A DNA stretch of 64,000 bases, taken from contig NZ_CANLCI010000002.1 in the NCBI RefSeq assembly GCF_947489035.1, forward strand, positions 186,001 to 250,000, written 5' to 3'. Below are positions 26,803 to 36,175 of the stretch, piece by piece; within the stretch, counting starts at the first letter, position 1; each line of letters begins with the position of its first letter. Source of the DNA: an uncultured Ferrimonas sp. GTDB lineage: Bacteria; Pseudomonadota; Gammaproteobacteria; Enterobacterales; Shewanellaceae. The position numbers and the translations under genes are program-made. Under the pieces are notes generated by a model. That model was given only the letters and a program-made list of their open reading frames with translations. It was not told where the DNA came from and searched no databases.

Positions 26803-28264
26803 CGTTCACTCTCTGTTTGGCCGCCTTGCGCTGGCGCTGTTGTGCGCCTTTGTGGTGATGGCCGGATTGCTGCTGTGGTTTAACCAGCAACTAGAGCAAA
26901 ACTACCAAGCGGAAATAACCCAACGATTGCACCGCAACTTAGCCGAGCACATCGTGCACGAAGGGCCACTGTTTGTGGATGGTCAGCCGGATCCTACGGC
27001 GGTTGAACACGCCTTTCACAATATGATGATCTTGGGCAAAGGCTTTGAGTTTTATCTGCTTTCGCCCCAAGGCGAGATCCTGAACTTTTCAGCCCCAGCG
27101 GGCAAAGTGGTGCGCCAACGCCTGCCGCTGGCGGCCATCGAGCCGTTTTTTGCTGCGGAGTTAACTCTGCCCCTGCGCGGCCCCGATCCGCGCAACTTCG
27201 ACCGCAATAAAATTTTCTCGGCCGCGCCGATCAACATCAACAACCAGCTGATGGGCTACCTCTACATCATCATCAACGGCGAAGCCTACGACAGCGTTGC
27301 CGCCACCGTCTCGGCGCAAAGCCGTTACTCTCAAGCCGCTTTGCTGCTCTTGGTGGCCATCGCTTTTTTGCTGCTGGCCCTGCTGGGCTTATTTGCGTGG
27401 CTAACCCGACCATTGCGTCAATTAGGGCAAGGCTTGCACCAGCTGCAACAACAGGGCTTTGACGGGCCATCATTACGGCTAAACCACGGCAGCAGTGGCG
27501 AAATGCAGCAGATCAATCACGCGTTTAATGCGTTGTCAGAGCGGCTGCAACGCCAGTACCAACAGGTAAAAAGCGTTGATGAGATGCGCCGCGAACTGCT
27601 CTCCCACGTGAGCCACGATCTGCGTACGCCATTGGCCGCACTGCAGGGCTATTTAGAAACTTGGCTGCTGCAACAACAGCAAGGCGATAACGCCGATCCG
27701 CAATACATCGAAATTGCCCACAGCAACGCCGAAAAAATTCATAAGCTGATTGATCAGTTGATGGAGTTAGCGCGTTTAGAAAGCGCTCAGGTGCCGATGA
27801 ACATCGAAACCGTGGTGGTGGCTGAGCTCATCCAAGATGTGCTGCAAAAATATCAGCCCGCCGCGCAAGACAAACAGGTGCTGTTAGATGTGCAGCCCAA
27901 GGATCCCAGCTTGCGGGTGGCCGCCGACATCGAAAAGCTCGAACGGGTGTTCACCAACTTGGTGGATAATGCCCTGCGCCACTGCCACGCTGGCGACACC
28001 ATCAGCGTGCGCTTATGCCCACAGCAGAACAACACCATCAGCATCACCGTCAGCGACAGCGGCATCGGCATTCCCGCCGCCGATCTGCCCCATGTGTTTG
28101 ATCCCCATTACAAAGCCGCTAATTCGGTGCGCGGCGACAGCGCCCACAGCGGTTTAGGCTTGGCCATCACTCGTAAGCTATTGGCGCTGCATCAATCCAC
28201 CATCGCGGTCAGCAGCCAAGTGCAGCAAGGCACCGAATTTCGTTTTGACTTAGAACGCGCTTAG
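26789..28264 (+). CDS. Sensor histidine kinase of the spondin-linked two-component system
   Basis: A 491-aa membrane kinase: TM1 (about 9-29), a periplasmic sensor of about 150 residues, TM2 (about 182-205), HAMP, then HisKA with HVSHDLRTPLAALQGYLE and HATPase with NLVDNALRHC, DSGIGIP and GLGLAI. The sensor segment, with GFEFYLLSPQGEILNFSAP, looks PAS/Cache-like. Partner of the overlapping OmpR-type regulator. The signal is unknown; linkage to envelope spondin proteins suggests an envelope or surface cue. Confidence 0.9.
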   Translation: MISFSVHSLFGRLALALLCAFVVMAGLLLWFNQQLEQNYQAEITQRLHRNLAEHIVHEGPLFVDGQPDPTAVEHAFHNMMILGKGFEFYLLSPQGEILNFSAPAGKVVRQRLPLAAIEPFFAAELTLPLRGPDPRNFDRNKIFSAAPININNQLMGYLYIIINGEAYDSVAATVSAQSRYSQAALLLLVAIAFLLLALLGLFAWLTRPLRQLGQGLHQLQQQGFDGPSLRLNHGSSGEMQQINHAFNALSERLQRQYQQVKSVDEMRRELLSHVSHDLRTPLAALQGYLETWLLQQQQGDNADPQYIEIAHSNAEKIHKLIDQLMELARLESAQVPMNIETVVVAELIQDVLQKYQPAAQDKQVLLDVQPKDPSLRVAADIEKLERVFTNLVDNALRHCHAGDTISVRLCPQQNNTISITVSDSGIGIPAADLPHVFDPHYKAANSVRGDSAHSGLGLAITRKLLALHQSTIAVSSQVQQGTEFRFDLERA

Positions 28265-28284
28265 ATTGCCAGCGCTCTATCAGC

Positions 28285-28318
28285 CATCAAAAACGAGGCA
28301 ACTGCCTCGATTTTGATG
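28285..28318. terminator. Bidirectional terminator between the kinase gene and phoU
   Basis: Long hairpin CATCAAAAACGAGGC / GCCTCGATTTTGATG with a short loop, further flanked by GCCAGC/GCTGGC. A and T runs lie inside the stem, so it can act on either strand for the convergent genes. Confidence 0.75.
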
Positions 28319-28351
28319 ATTGCTGGCGGCCGACCGCATGGCGCAGCGGAA

Positions 28352-29059
28352 CTATCGAATGATGTCCTGCACCTGCGAACGCTCAAGGTGGCGTACGTCT
28401 TTGCCCTTGACGTAATAGATGATGTATTCGCAGATGTTCTTGCAGCGATCGCCCACGCGTTCCAGCGCCCGCACCGCCCAGAGCACTTCCAGCACATGGG
28501 GGATTGAGCGTGGATCTTCCATCATAAAGGTCATCAGCTGGCGCACAACGCCTTCGTAGGCTTCGTCCAGCTTCACATCCTCTTCGTGAATGTGCATCGC
28601 CGCTTCCACGTCCATGCGCGCAAAGGCATCCAATACGTCGTGCAACATGCGCTGAGCGTGGCGCCCCATGCTGTCTAACGACGACAACATATTGCGAAAA
28701 CGGCTGGTATCTTGCTGCTGCGCCAAACGGGCGATGCGCTCGGCGCTGTCGCCAATGCGTTCGAGCTCGGTAACCGCTTTGGAAATGGCCAACACCAAGC
28801 GCAGATCCGACGCCGCCGGTTGCCGCTTGGCAATAATGCGGGTGCACTCCTCATCGATGTTCACTTCCATGCTATTGACCTTGCGATCGCGCTCGATGAT
28901 CTTGCCTGCTTCAACCCCATCGCCCCGTTGCAGCGCATCCAGCGCATCGGTGAGCTGCTGTTCAACTAAGCCGCCCATCGCCATCACGTTGTTGCGGATC
29001 TCCTCAAGCTCAGCGTTAAACTGACCCGAGATGTGCTTGCCAATATTCATGTGATCCAT
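28352..29059 (-). CDS. phoU: Phosphate regulon accessory protein PhoU
   Basis: PhoU couples the Pst transporter to PhoR and keeps the Pho regulon off when phosphate is plentiful. The 235-aa all-helical protein shows the two repeated metal-binding motifs of the family, around EIERDRKVNSMEVNIDEEC and the equivalent ARMDVEAAMHIHEEDVKLDEAYE. It lies 8 bp after pstB. Confidence 0.96.
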   Translation of the reverse strand: MDHMNIGKHISGQFNAELEEIRNNVMAMGGLVEQQLTDALDALQRGDGVEAGKIIERDRKVNSMEVNIDEECTRIIAKRQPAASDLRLVLAISKAVTELERIGDSAERIARLAQQQDTSRFRNMLSSLDSMGRHAQRMLHDVLDAFARMDVEAAMHIHEEDVKLDEAYEGVVRQLMTFMMEDPRSIPHVLEVLWAVRALERVGDRCKNICEYIIYYVKGKDVRHLERSQVQDIIR

Positions 29060-29067
29060 TGCTGCTC

Positions 29068-29886
29068 CTAGCCCATGCGTCCGGTGATGTAATCTTCGGT
29101 GCTTTTCATCGCGGGGGTGGTAAATAAGGTGTTGGTGTCGGTGTACTCAATCAGCTCGCCCATGTACATGTAGGCGGTGTTGTCCGAGACCCGCGCCGCT
29201 TGCTGCATGTTGTGGGTCACGATCACTACGGTGTAATCGCGTTTTAGGCCGGTGATCAACTCTTCAATAATGAGGGTAGAAAGCGGATCCAGTGCCGAGG
29301 TGGGTTCATCCAGCAGCAACACCTTGGGTTCAATCGCCAGTGCTCGGGCTATCACCAAACGCTGCTGCTGACCGCCAGATAAGCCAAAGGCGCTGTCGCT
29401 TAAGCGATCCTTCACTTCGTCCCACAACGCTGCCGCCTTTAAGCCTTTCTCTACCGCTTCATCTAAGCGGCGGCGATCGTTCACCCCTTGCAAACGCAGG
29501 CCATAAACCACGTTTTCATAAATCGATTTGGGGAACGGGTTGGGGCGCTGAAACACCATGCCCACATTACGACGCAGCGCCGCCACGTCCACCCGACGGT
29601 GGTAGATGTCTTTATTATCCAGTTCGATTTTGCCATCGATGTGGCAATCGTCGATCAGATCATTCATCCGGTTTAAGCAGCGCAACAAGGTGGATTTACC
29701 GCAACCACTGGGGCCAATAAAGGCGGTAATTTGATTACGCGGGATCTTCATGCTGATGCCGTTGAGCGCGGTTTTATCGCCGTAACGCAAACTCAGCTCT
29801 TGGATCCGAAACGCGGTTTGCTGCTCTGACAGATCCGCCAAGTCCAAGCTGTTGGCGCTAAGCAAATCTGTGTCTATCGATAACAT
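29068..29886 (-). CDS. pstB: Phosphate ABC transporter ATPase PstB
   Basis: Cytoplasmic ATPase of the high-affinity phosphate importer. The 272-aa protein has Walker [10 protein letters not shown], signature LSGGQQQRL, Walker [14 protein letters not shown] and the switch histidine in VIVTHNMQQ. An N-terminal extension of about 25 residues precedes the ABC core, common in this group. It follows pstA by 57 bp and precedes phoU. Confidence 0.97.
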   Translation of the reverse strand: MLSIDTDLLSANSLDLADLSEQQTAFRIQELSLRYGDKTALNGISMKIPRNQITAFIGPSGCGKSTLLRCLNRMNDLIDDCHIDGKIELDNKDIYHRRVDVAALRRNVGMVFQRPNPFPKSIYENVVYGLRLQGVNDRRRLDEAVEKGLKAAALWDEVKDRLSDSAFGLSGGQQQRLVIARALAIEPKVLLLDEPTSALDPLSTLIIEELITGLKRDYTVVIVTHNMQQAARVSDNTAYMYMGELIEYTDTNTLFTTPAMKSTEDYITGRMG

Positions 29887-29943
29887 AGCTGTGGCCCTGT
29901 CGACTGATGGTCAAAAATGGGTGGTCAAAATAAGTAATGAACA

Positions 29944-31593
29944 TTAGTGATCTAAATGACGGTAGCGTTCACGCAAGTGGTTACGTACGCCAATGGCGGT
30001 TAAATTCAGCGCAACAATCACCGACACCAACAAAAACGCGGTGGCGTACACCAGCGGGCGTGTTGCTTCCACATTGGGGCTTTGAAAGCCCACATCGTAG
30101 ATATGAAAGCCCAGATGCATAAACTTGCGCTCTAGGTGCACAAAGGGGAAATTGCCGTCCATCGGCAGCTGAGGCGCCAGTTTCACCACCCCCACCAGCA
30201 TCAATGGCGCCACTTCGCCGGCGGCGCGCGCCACGGCCAATATCAGTCCGGTCATGATGGCCGGGCTGGCCATCGGCAACACCAGCCGCCACAGGGTTTC
30301 CGCCTTGGTGGCGCCCAACGCTAAGCTGCCGTGGCGAACCGAATGGGGGATCCGCGCTAAGCCCTCCTCGGTGGAGACAATCACCACCGGCAGGGTCAGT
30401 ATGGCCAGCGTTAACGCCGACCACAGCACCCCCGGCGTGCCGAACGTGGGGCTTGGTAGGGCTTCCGCATAAAACAGCTGATCCAAGCTGCCGCCAACCA
30501 CATACACAAAGAAACCAAGACCAAACACCCCATACACTATCGAAGGCACCCCCGCGAGGTTGATCACCGCAATGCGGATCACTCGGGTAAGCAACCCCTT
30601 GCCCGCGTATTCGTGCAGATACACCGCCGCCAGCACCCCAAATGGGGTCACAATCACCGCCATCAACAACACCATAAACACCGTGCCGAAGATGGCGGGG
30701 TAAACGCCCCCTTCGGTGTTGGCTTCCCGCGGTTCTTCGCTGACAAAACGCCACACCCCGTGCAGCCAATGGTTCAGCTTTTGGTACCAACTCATGCGGT
30801 TAGGAAAGTGCACCTGCACCACTTGCGCCAAGGGAATAACCACTTGCTCGCCACGCATGTCTTGCACCAGCAGTTGATCCCGCGTTGCCAACTGGCGGTA
30901 TTGCAACAGCTGCTGTTCTTGCTGTTGGTATTGCCGCTGCAGTGCCTGTTGTTGTTGCTCTATCTGCGCCAACGCCGCAGCGCTATCAGTGCCATCCAGC
31001 ACCTGTTTTCGTTGCTGTAAGCGCAGCTTCTCTAATTGAAAATTGATGCGGCCGATGTCGTCCCGTTGCAGTGCGCTGGCCTGAGCATTGAGCGTTTGGG
31101 CCTCGTCCACCGCCGTTTCCAACCACGGCAAAATCGCATCACCTTGGTAGTGGTTGCCGTTGTATTGCAGCTGCACAATGTCGCCATAAAAGTTGCCATT
31201 GTTGCGCCGTTCAATCACCGCCACGGATCCGGGGGTGGTTTCGCTCAGCACATGGGGTAACCATACCCAGCGAAAATCCAGCGGCACATATTCACGGTTG
31301 CCGGTTTTCACCAGCATCCGCTCGACCCCTTGCCCTTGCTGGGCAAATGTCAGCCCCGCATCCGCCAGCACCTCGGCGCTGACCTGCTCTCGCTCGTAGC
31401 GTTCACCAATAACGGTGTAGGGCTGGCCTTGGGGATCTTGCAGCTGCCATTGGTACACCGGCGCTGGCCAAAAATAGATTAAGCCGCGCCAAGCGATCAG
31501 GCACAACAAGCCTAATACCGACAGCAACGACAGGCTGACTGCGCCGCTGGTTAGCCAGATCCAAGGGCTGCCGGATTTGATCCACCGTTTCAT
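29944..31593 (-). CDS. pstA: Phosphate ABC transporter permease PstA, with long periplasmic insertion
   Basis: The C-terminal half (about 280-549) is the usual PstA permease, with GVLAAVYLHEYAG, the EAA-type loop SLALGATKAETLWRLVLP and GEVAPLMLVG. At 549 aa it is nearly twice E. coli PstA (296 aa). The extra N-terminal part has TM1 (about 15-35), a soluble region and a glutamine-rich coiled coil (about 170-235, RLQQRKQVLDGT to QQLLQYRQ). This region should be periplasmic. It follows pstC by 10 bp. Confidence 0.93.
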   Translation of the reverse strand: MKRWIKSGSPWIWLTSGAVSLSLLSVLGLLCLIAWRGLIYFWPAPVYQWQLQDPQGQPYTVIGERYEREQVSAEVLADAGLTFAQQGQGVERMLVKTGNREYVPLDFRWVWLPHVLSETTPGSVAVIERRNNGNFYGDIVQLQYNGNHYQGDAILPWLETAVDEAQTLNAQASALQRDDIGRINFQLEKLRLQQRKQVLDGTDSAAALAQIEQQQQALQRQYQQQEQQLLQYRQLATRDQLLVQDMRGEQVVIPLAQVVQVHFPNRMSWYQKLNHWLHGVWRFVSEEPREANTEGGVYPAIFGTVFMVLLMAVIVTPFGVLAAVYLHEYAGKGLLTRVIRIAVINLAGVPSIVYGVFGLGFFVYVVGGSLDQLFYAEALPSPTFGTPGVLWSALTLAILTLPVVIVSTEEGLARIPHSVRHGSLALGATKAETLWRLVLPMASPAIMTGLILAVARAAGEVAPLMLVGVVKLAPQLPMDGNFPFVHLERKFMHLGFHIYDVGFQSPNVEATRPLVYATAFLLVSVIVALNLTAIGVRNHLRERYRHLDH

Positions 31594-31603
31594 CTACCCG
31601 CCC

Positions 31604-33817
31604 CTACAGTGATGAGTACTTCTGGCGCAGGTGCTGACGCACCAATTCGGCCACAGTATTAAAAATAAAGGTGAACACAAACAGCACCAAGGCGGTAAGA
31701 AACAACACCCGATAGTGGCTGCTGCCGATGGCCGACTCGGGCATTTCGATCGCAATGTTGGCGGCTAAGGTACGCATGCCTTCAAACGGGTTCCATTTCA
31801 TCAAGGCGGTATTGCCGGTGGCCATCAGCACTATCATGGTTTCGCCAACAGCGCGGCCAAAGCCCATCATCACCGCCGAGAAGATCCCCGGGCTGGCGGT
31901 CAGTAACACCACTCGCGTTAAGGTTTGCCACTGGGTTGCCCCCAGCGCCAACGAGCCGTTAACCAGATGCCGTGGCACCGAGAAGATCGCGTCTTCGGCA
32001 ATCGAAAAAATGGTGGGGATCACCGCAAAGCCCATGGCCAACCCCACCACCAAGGCGTTGCGCTGATCAAAAGGAATGTTCAGCGTATTAGTCACAAAGG
32101 CGCGGCCATCGCCGCCCATAAACCACTGCTCGGCCAACGGGCTAAAGGCAAAACAGCCCCAGCACACCAAGATCAGCAACGGCAGTAACAGCAGTTCTCG
32201 GTATTGCAGCAGCGGCCGCTCTTGGATTGAAGCCGGTAACTTTTGCCAACCCCAAGCCACCAGCAGGATTGTCAGCGGCAGCATCAGCAACAGCAGCAAG
32301 ACCCCGGGCAAGTTGGCCTCAACAATGGGCGCTAACCACAGCCCCGCCAAGAAGCCCAAAATCACCGTTGGCAATGCTTCCATGATCTCAATGGTGGGTT
32401 TCACTAACGCCCGCACTTTGGCGGTCATGAAGTAGGCGGTGTAGATGGCGCCACTGATGGCGATAGGCACCGCAAACAGCATCGCGTACAGCGCCGCTTT
32501 CATGGTGCCAAACACCAACGGCATAACGCTTAACTTGGCTTCAAAATCGTCCGAGCCCGACGTCGACTGCCACAGGTAGTCTGGCTCGGGGTAGCCTTCG
32601 TACCACAGCGGTTGCCACAGGGCGCGCCACGACACCTCGGGGTGTTCGTTACGCAGCGTCATCATACTAATACGATCGCCTAACTCCACGATAAGACCAT
32701 TGCCAGCGGGGGCAAATGCCATCGCTTGCACGGGCTGCTCCAACGACTGAGATAACAACTCTTGCCCTGAAGTGGCGTGCCACAAGGTGATGCCGCCGTT
32801 GTCATCGCCCACCGCAAAGGTGCGTCGAAAATACTCGCTGGCCAGCGTGCGCGCCGCTTGGCCGTTATCGAACTGGCGGATCCGCCGGTATTGGCGCCCA
32901 TCGTCACCTCGGGTTTCAAACCACTGCGAGACGGTTCCGGCTTCGGTTGCCACTAACAGCGAACTGGCACCGGCCAGCAAGGCGATGTCGCTAATAAGAC
33001 CACCACCGTGCTCCAGCCGCTGCGGCTGCGTTAGCCCGTTCGCATCAGTCAATCGCCAGATCTGCACTTGGTTATCGGCCAGTACAAACAGCTGTTGCTG
33101 ATCTGGGGTAAGCAGCAGTTTGTCCACTTGCACGGGCAGCTGAGGCAGCTCGACATCACTGCGCTGCCACTGGTGCTTATCGCTAATGAAATCCACGCTG
33201 GCGTGAAAGCGGGTTAGGTGCCACGCCTGATCCCCGCCTTGCCACAGCAACGACAGCTGTTCATCACTGGCGGCAAAGGCCAAATTGGCGATCCGTCGCC
33301 CCTGCTTGTCCAGCTGCAACTGCTGCGGCCCCAAGGGGTAGGTTAAAATGGGGGTGCTGCTGCGAATGTCGTTGGGATAACTGATCTCAAAGCTCGGTTT
33401 GGCAATGATCACCTGACCATTAGAGAGGCCATAGGCAACGGTTTCAGCGGCCGCATGGGCGCTGGCAATGGCGCTGATCTCGACCCCGTTTTGCAAAGAC
33501 AACTGCCGTGATTGGTGGGCACCGGAAACATGGTAGAACTCGGCGGTGCCATCGGTGGTAAGCCGATAACCGTACTGGCGCGATTCCTCAATGCCCAGCA
33601 AGGCCGTTTGCCCCGGCGACAGCTTGGCACTACTAAAACGTGGGCTGATGCTGGCACTCAAAAAGGTTGGCGCCACCACATACAACAGATAGAAAAAGAT
33701 CAGCAGCAACGCGATCAGCACCAGCGAACCACCACCGATGATCCCCAGGCGCGCTAATTTGTCTTTGAGCAAACGCCGCCGACTGCTGAGCAGAAGATCT
33801 GCTGCTTTCGATTCCAT
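31604..33817 (-). CDS. pstC: Phosphate ABC transporter permease PstC, with periplasmic beta-propeller-like insertion
   Basis: At 737 aa this is more than twice E. coli PstC (319 aa). The C-terminal ~290 residues form the permease (AIYTAYFMTAKVRALVKPTIE, SLALGATQWQTLTRVVLLTA, GRAVGETMIVLMATGN). Between TM1 (about 22-52) and the permease lies a ~350-residue segment of repeated strands such as LLWQGGDQAWHLTRF and GGITLWHATSGQELL, resembling a WD40/PQQ-like propeller. It should be periplasmic. First gene of pstCAB-phoU, behind a Pho box. Confidence 0.93.
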   Translation of the reverse strand: MESKAADLLLSSRRRLLKDKLARLGIIGGGSLVLIALLLIFFYLLYVVAPTFLSASISPRFSSAKLSPGQTALLGIEESRQYGYRLTTDGTAEFYHVSGAHQSRQLSLQNGVEISAIASAHAAAETVAYGLSNGQVIIAKPSFEISYPNDIRSSTPILTYPLGPQQLQLDKQGRRIANLAFAASDEQLSLLWQGGDQAWHLTRFHASVDFISDKHQWQRSDVELPQLPVQVDKLLLTPDQQQLFVLADNQVQIWRLTDANGLTQPQRLEHGGGLISDIALLAGASSLLVATEAGTVSQWFETRGDDGRQYRRIRQFDNGQAARTLASEYFRRTFAVGDDNGGITLWHATSGQELLSQSLEQPVQAMAFAPAGNGLIVELGDRISMMTLRNEHPEVSWRALWQPLWYEGYPEPDYLWQSTSGSDDFEAKLSVMPLVFGTMKAALYAMLFAVPIAISGAIYTAYFMTAKVRALVKPTIEIMEALPTVILGFLAGLWLAPIVEANLPGVLLLLLMLPLTILLVAWGWQKLPASIQERPLLQYRELLLLPLLILVCWGCFAFSPLAEQWFMGGDGRAFVTNTLNIPFDQRNALVVGLAMGFAVIPTIFSIAEDAIFSVPRHLVNGSLALGATQWQTLTRVVLLTASPGIFSAVMMGFGRAVGETMIVLMATGNTALMKWNPFEGMRTLAANIAIEMPESAIGSSHYRVLFLTALVLFVFTFIFNTVAELVRQHLRQKYSSL

Positions 33818-33852
33818 CTGAGCCTATATACCTAACTTGAAGGGCTGCCAAT

Positions 33853-33872
33853 ATATGTCGTTTATGTGACAG
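33853..33872 (-). promoter_or_regulatory. Pho box upstream of pstC
   Basis: On the minus strand: CTGTCAC-ATAA-ACGACAT, the 7-4-7 layout of the PhoB site. It lies 36 bp before the pstC start, with -10-like TATATA between. PhoB activation of pst is established in E. coli. Confidence 0.8.
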
Positions 33873-34000
33873 TTGGATTACAACCACGCTTGGCTGAATT
33901 GATCCCAGTATAAAGCCAATAGTGTTACCGTATTTAGGCGCCAATACGATAATCATTTTACCGGCCGACAGGCAACAAACTAAACTCAGATATCAATGGG

Positions 34001-34029
34001 TTGTCATCTGCTTGCCACACTGCTGCCAC
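34001..34029 (+). promoter_or_regulatory. Triple Pho-like repeat upstream of ppk
   Basis: TTGTCAT (34001), TTGCCAC (34012) and CTGCCAC (34023) recur every 11 bp, separated by 4 bp, resembling degenerate PhoB half-sites. A possible -10 TCTACT follows at 34044. They lie upstream of the GTG start proposed at 34077. Confidence 0.5.
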
Positions 34030-34076
34030 AGTATTTAGCGCGGTCTACTCCCCCCAATTTTGATGAGGTTCTGCCG

Positions 34077-36164
34077 GTGTTGTCTTCCAATCAAACGATG
34101 GAAAAAGAGCTCAGTTGGCTCAGCTTTAATGCTCGGGTATTGCAAGAGGCCGCCGACGAACACACCCCGTTAATTGAGCGGGTGCGATTTTTGGGGATCT
34201 TCTCTAACAATCAAGATGAGTTCTTTCGAGTGCGGGTGGCCGGATTACGACGCCGTATTCTGATTGAAGAGTCCCGCGGTGGCGGCGAAGCGGCGCGCAC
34301 TCTGTTGGCCGACATCAACCAGCGCGTGCTGGCGTTGCAAGCGCAGTTTGATGAGATCTACCAACGGCTGATTGTTGACTTGGCCCGCCGTAATATCTTC
34401 TTGGTTAACGAAACCCAGCTCAGTGACGAACACAAAAGCTGGTTGAATCAGCATTTTCGCGACAAGATCCGCCGCCATATCATCCCCATTTTGCTGGGCA
34501 ACGACGCCAACGCCAACATCGAACACAACCTTGAGGACGGCCTGACCTATTTGGTGGCAGAGATCCGCCATCAACAGCAGCTGCAATACGCCTTTATTCC
34601 GGTGCCATCCGACAAACTGCCGCGCTTTGTGCATCTGCCCTCGCCTTCGGCCAGCAAACCGCGCACCACGTTAATTCTGCTGGATAACATCATTCGTCAC
34701 TGCGTAAACGATCTGTTTGCGGGGATCATCCCCTTTGATCAGATCCAGTGCTTCTCGATGAAGCTAACCCGCGATGCCGAATACGATCTGTCCAACGAGA
34801 TTGATCTTACCCTGATCGAAAAGATGTCGTCGGGCTTAAAGCAGCGCCTGACCGCCGAGCCGGTGCGGCTGGTGTACGACCGAGAAATGCCGCAAGCGAT
34901 GCTGGATATGTTGGTACAACAGCTCGGTGCCAGCAACTACGACAGCGTTACCCCCGGTGGCCGTTATCATAACTTTCGTGATTTCATCGAATTTCCCAAC
35001 CCCGGTCGCAAATACCTTGAACACGACAAGCTGCCGCCCATTTCGTCCGCACAGTTTACCCACTACGCCACCGCCTTCGAGGCGATCAGCGCCGACGACA
35101 TCCTGCTGCACTACCCCTATCACCGCTTTGCCCACTTGGTGGAATGGCTGCGCCAAGCCGCCTACGATCCGCAAGTGCGGGCGATTAAGCTCAACATCTA
35201 CCGCGCCGCCAAACGCTCGCAGGTGCTCAGTGCCCTGATTGAAGCGGTCAAAAATGGCAAAGAGGTCACGGTGGTGGTTGAGCTTGCCGCCCGTTTTGAT
35301 GAAGAGGCCAACATCGAATGGGCCAAGATCCTCACCGATGCTGGCGTGCGAGTCAGCTTTGGCGTGCCGTCGTTAAAGGTGCATTCGAAACTGGCGCTGA
35401 TCAGCCGCATTGAACAGGGCGAAATGGTGCATTACGCCCACATCGGCACCGGCAACTTCAATGAAAAAACCGCCAAGATCTACACCGATTTGGCGCTGTT
35501 CACTAAGGATCCGCAGATCACCGCCGACGTGGCCACCGTCTTTAACTTTATTGAACACCCCTATCGCCGCGCCAAGTTGCAGCATCTGCTGGTGTCGCCC
35601 ATTGATGCACGCCGTAAGCTGTATCGCCTCATCGACCGCGAGATCCAAAACAAGTTAGCGGGTAAGAACGCCGGCATCACGCTCAAAATCAATAACTTGG
35701 TGGATTCTGGCCTGATCAAGCGGCTCTACGATGCCTCTCGCAACGGGGTTGGGGTTAAATTGATCATCCGTGGCATGTGCGCGCTGCTTACAGAGCAGCC
35801 CGGCAGCTCTGACAACATCGAAGCCATTTCGGTGATCGACCGCTTTTTAGAGCACCCACGGATCATGGTGTTTGCCAACGACGACGATCCCAAGGTGTTC
35901 ATCAGCAGCGGCGACTGGATGAGCCGTAACCTCGACAATCGGGTTGAGGTGGGCTGCCCCATCTATTCCCCCCGGCTAAAACAGCAGATCATTGATATGC
36001 TTACTATCCAGTGGAACGACACCCAAAAAGCACGCCGTATCGATCGCAACCAAAGCAATCCCTACGTTAAACGGGGCAAGCGCAAGAAGCTTCGCAGCCA
36101 AGTGGCCACCTACCACTACCTGCTAGAGCAAGAGTCGCGCTACCCGCCCGCCAGCAAGGAATAG
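34077..36164 (+). CDS. ppk: Polyphosphate kinase PPK1
   Basis: Polymerises the gamma-phosphate of ATP into polyphosphate. The 695-aa enzyme has the N-terminal EKELSWLSFNARVLQEA, phosphohistidine region KVHSKLALI and HIGTGNFNEKTA, and the second HKD-like segment with SSGDWMSRNLDNR. I choose GTG 34077 because GAGG lies 8 bp upstream and it leaves eight residues before EKELSW, as in E. coli PPK. An ATG at 33996 in the same frame would precede the Pho-like promoter repeats. ppx follows 11 bp later. Divergent from pst. Confidence 0.93.
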   Translation: MLSSNQTMEKELSWLSFNARVLQEAADEHTPLIERVRFLGIFSNNQDEFFRVRVAGLRRRILIEESRGGGEAARTLLADINQRVLALQAQFDEIYQRLIVDLARRNIFLVNETQLSDEHKSWLNQHFRDKIRRHIIPILLGNDANANIEHNLEDGLTYLVAEIRHQQQLQYAFIPVPSDKLPRFVHLPSPSASKPRTTLILLDNIIRHCVNDLFAGIIPFDQIQCFSMKLTRDAEYDLSNEIDLTLIEKMSSGLKQRLTAEPVRLVYDREMPQAMLDMLVQQLGASNYDSVTPGGRYHNFRDFIEFPNPGRKYLEHDKLPPISSAQFTHYATAFEAISADDILLHYPYHRFAHLVEWLRQAAYDPQVRAIKLNIYRAAKRSQVLSALIEAVKNGKEVTVVVELAARFDEEANIEWAKILTDAGVRVSFGVPSLKVHSKLALISRIEQGEMVHYAHIGTGNFNEKTAKIYTDLALFTKDPQITADVATVFNFIEHPYRRAKLQHLLVSPIDARRKLYRLIDREIQNKLAGKNAGITLKINNLVDSGLIKRLYDASRNGVGVKLIIRGMCALLTEQPGSSDNIEAISVIDRFLEHPRIMVFANDDDPKVFISSGDWMSRNLDNRVEVGCPIYSPRLKQQIIDMLTIQWNDTQKARRIDRNQSNPYVKRGKRKKLRSQVATYHYLLEQESRYPPASKE

Positions 36165-36175
36165 AGTGCACAACC

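Noticed and set aside
29981-30790. 269-codon open frame on the minus strand overlapping pstA
   Set aside because: It runs in another frame of the pstA permease region, has no start signal and no family resemblance; pstA is unmistakable in its own frame.
33996-34076. Upstream ATG start for ppk
   Set aside because: Poor ribosome-binding site, residues unlike PPK1, and it would place promoter-like Pho repeats inside the gene.
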